From Marinomonas rhizomae (GTDB taxonomy: Bacteria > Pseudomonadota > Gammaproteobacteria > Pseudomonadales > Marinomonadaceae): a stretch of DNA of 64,000 nucleotides. The notes below the pieces were generated by a model. The model was not told where the DNA came from. It made no database searches and was given only the letters and a program-made list of their open reading frames with translations. Where the stretch lies: positions 2,604,001-2,668,000 of the forward strand of contig NZ_CP073343.1 of assembly GCF_024397855.1 (NCBI RefSeq), given 5' to 3'. Both the position numbers and the translations under genes were made by a program. Positions within the stretch are counted from its first letter, which is position 1, and each line of letters starts with the position of its first letter. Below, one piece after another: positions 63,835 to 64,000 of this stretch.

Positions 63835-64000
63835 TTATAGCGCCTCCTGAGAACGAGAATTCGCTGCAATCTTGAATTCAGGCTCTTCAACTTGTTCTTT
63901 CTTATAAGAACGCAAAGCCCAAATAACCAAGCCGATAACAAAGAATGCACTAGGTGGAAGCAACATCAAACCATTAGGCTGATACCAACCGCCATTCTGA
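63835..64000 (-). CDS. nqrD: Na+-translocating NADH:quinone reductase subunit D (partial, C-terminus)
   Basis: The reverse strand is open from the window edge to a TAA at 63835-63837. The peptide reads [20 protein letters not shown], then [19 protein letters not shown] and ends SRSQEAL, the NqrD C-terminus with the last membrane segment. It abuts nqrE, whose ATG begins one base below the stop, so the two are co-transcribed. The rest of the nqr operon would continue to the right of the window. Confidence 0.93.
   Translation of the reverse strand, partial: QNGGWYQPNGLMLLPPSAFFVIGLVIWALRSYKKEQVEEPEFKIAANSRSQEAL

Overview
The window looks like a chromosome segment of a marine gammaproteobacterium, most likely Marinomonas or a close Oceanospirillales relative. 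This is inferred from recalled family resemblance, not from a search. Supporting signs are the sodium-pumping NADH:quinone reductase genes with NqrM and ApbE, the conserved tig-clpP-clpX-lon-hupB-tRNA-Asp-ppiD block, TRAP transport, and moderate to low GC. No rRNA, prophage or CRISPR array is visible. Two tRNA genes are present.

Layout. 1-5.3 kb: divergent locus with probable Fur boxes, holding a YejA-like binding protein, a PvdE/YojI-type exporter and a TonB-dependent siderophore receptor. 5.3-8.7 kb: urate catabolism (uraD, uraH, hpxO) and a GntR/FCD regulator. 8.9-13.0 kb: an enolase-superfamily enzyme with a three-gene TRAP transporter. 13.1-21.2 kb: an ArsR-like regulator, GH51 arabinofuranosidase, an ABC sugar importer and an aldose 1-epimerase. 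21.2-23.6 kb: a small island with an IS3-family element, a decayed duplicated gene and 79-bp direct repeats; it appears to have split a terminator. 23.6-31.3 kb: carbonic anhydrase, RlmA, a GGDEF-EAL protein, DUF1853, YqcC, DUF3549, and a divergent TetR/SDR pair. 31.4-35.7 kb: accessory stretch with BrnT and a truncated BrnA, small unknown proteins and about 950 bp without a credible gene. 35.8-40.5 kb: purU, rlmL, pyrD, DUF2835. 40.6-48.8 kb: MITE-like palindrome, then a MoxR/Bat operon ending with a Dyp-type peroxidase. 48.8-59.1 kb: ppiD, tRNA-Asp, hupB, lon, clpX, clpP, tig, tRNA-Arg, a YihY-family protein and hpt. 59.2-64 kb: sthA, nqrM, apbE, nqrF, nqrE and the end of nqrD.

How the genes fit together. 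The uraD, uraH and hpxO enzymes make the three consecutive steps from urate to allantoin. The 14.3-21.2 kb genes form a complete route for releasing, importing and epimerising arabinose-type sugars. Nqr subunits, the flavin transferase ApbE and the maturation factor NqrM are co-directional, so subunits and their maturation are made together. The Clp/Lon/trigger factor/PpiD block is a protein-quality-control cluster.

The least ordinary parts are the island at 21.2-23.6 kb, the orphan hairpin-rich segment next to its IS, the BrnT pair with a truncated antitoxin, and the iron-regulated receptor/exporter/peptide-binding trio at the left end. I found no clear new defence or biosynthetic system. 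All family assignments are by eye from protein motifs; no database search was run.
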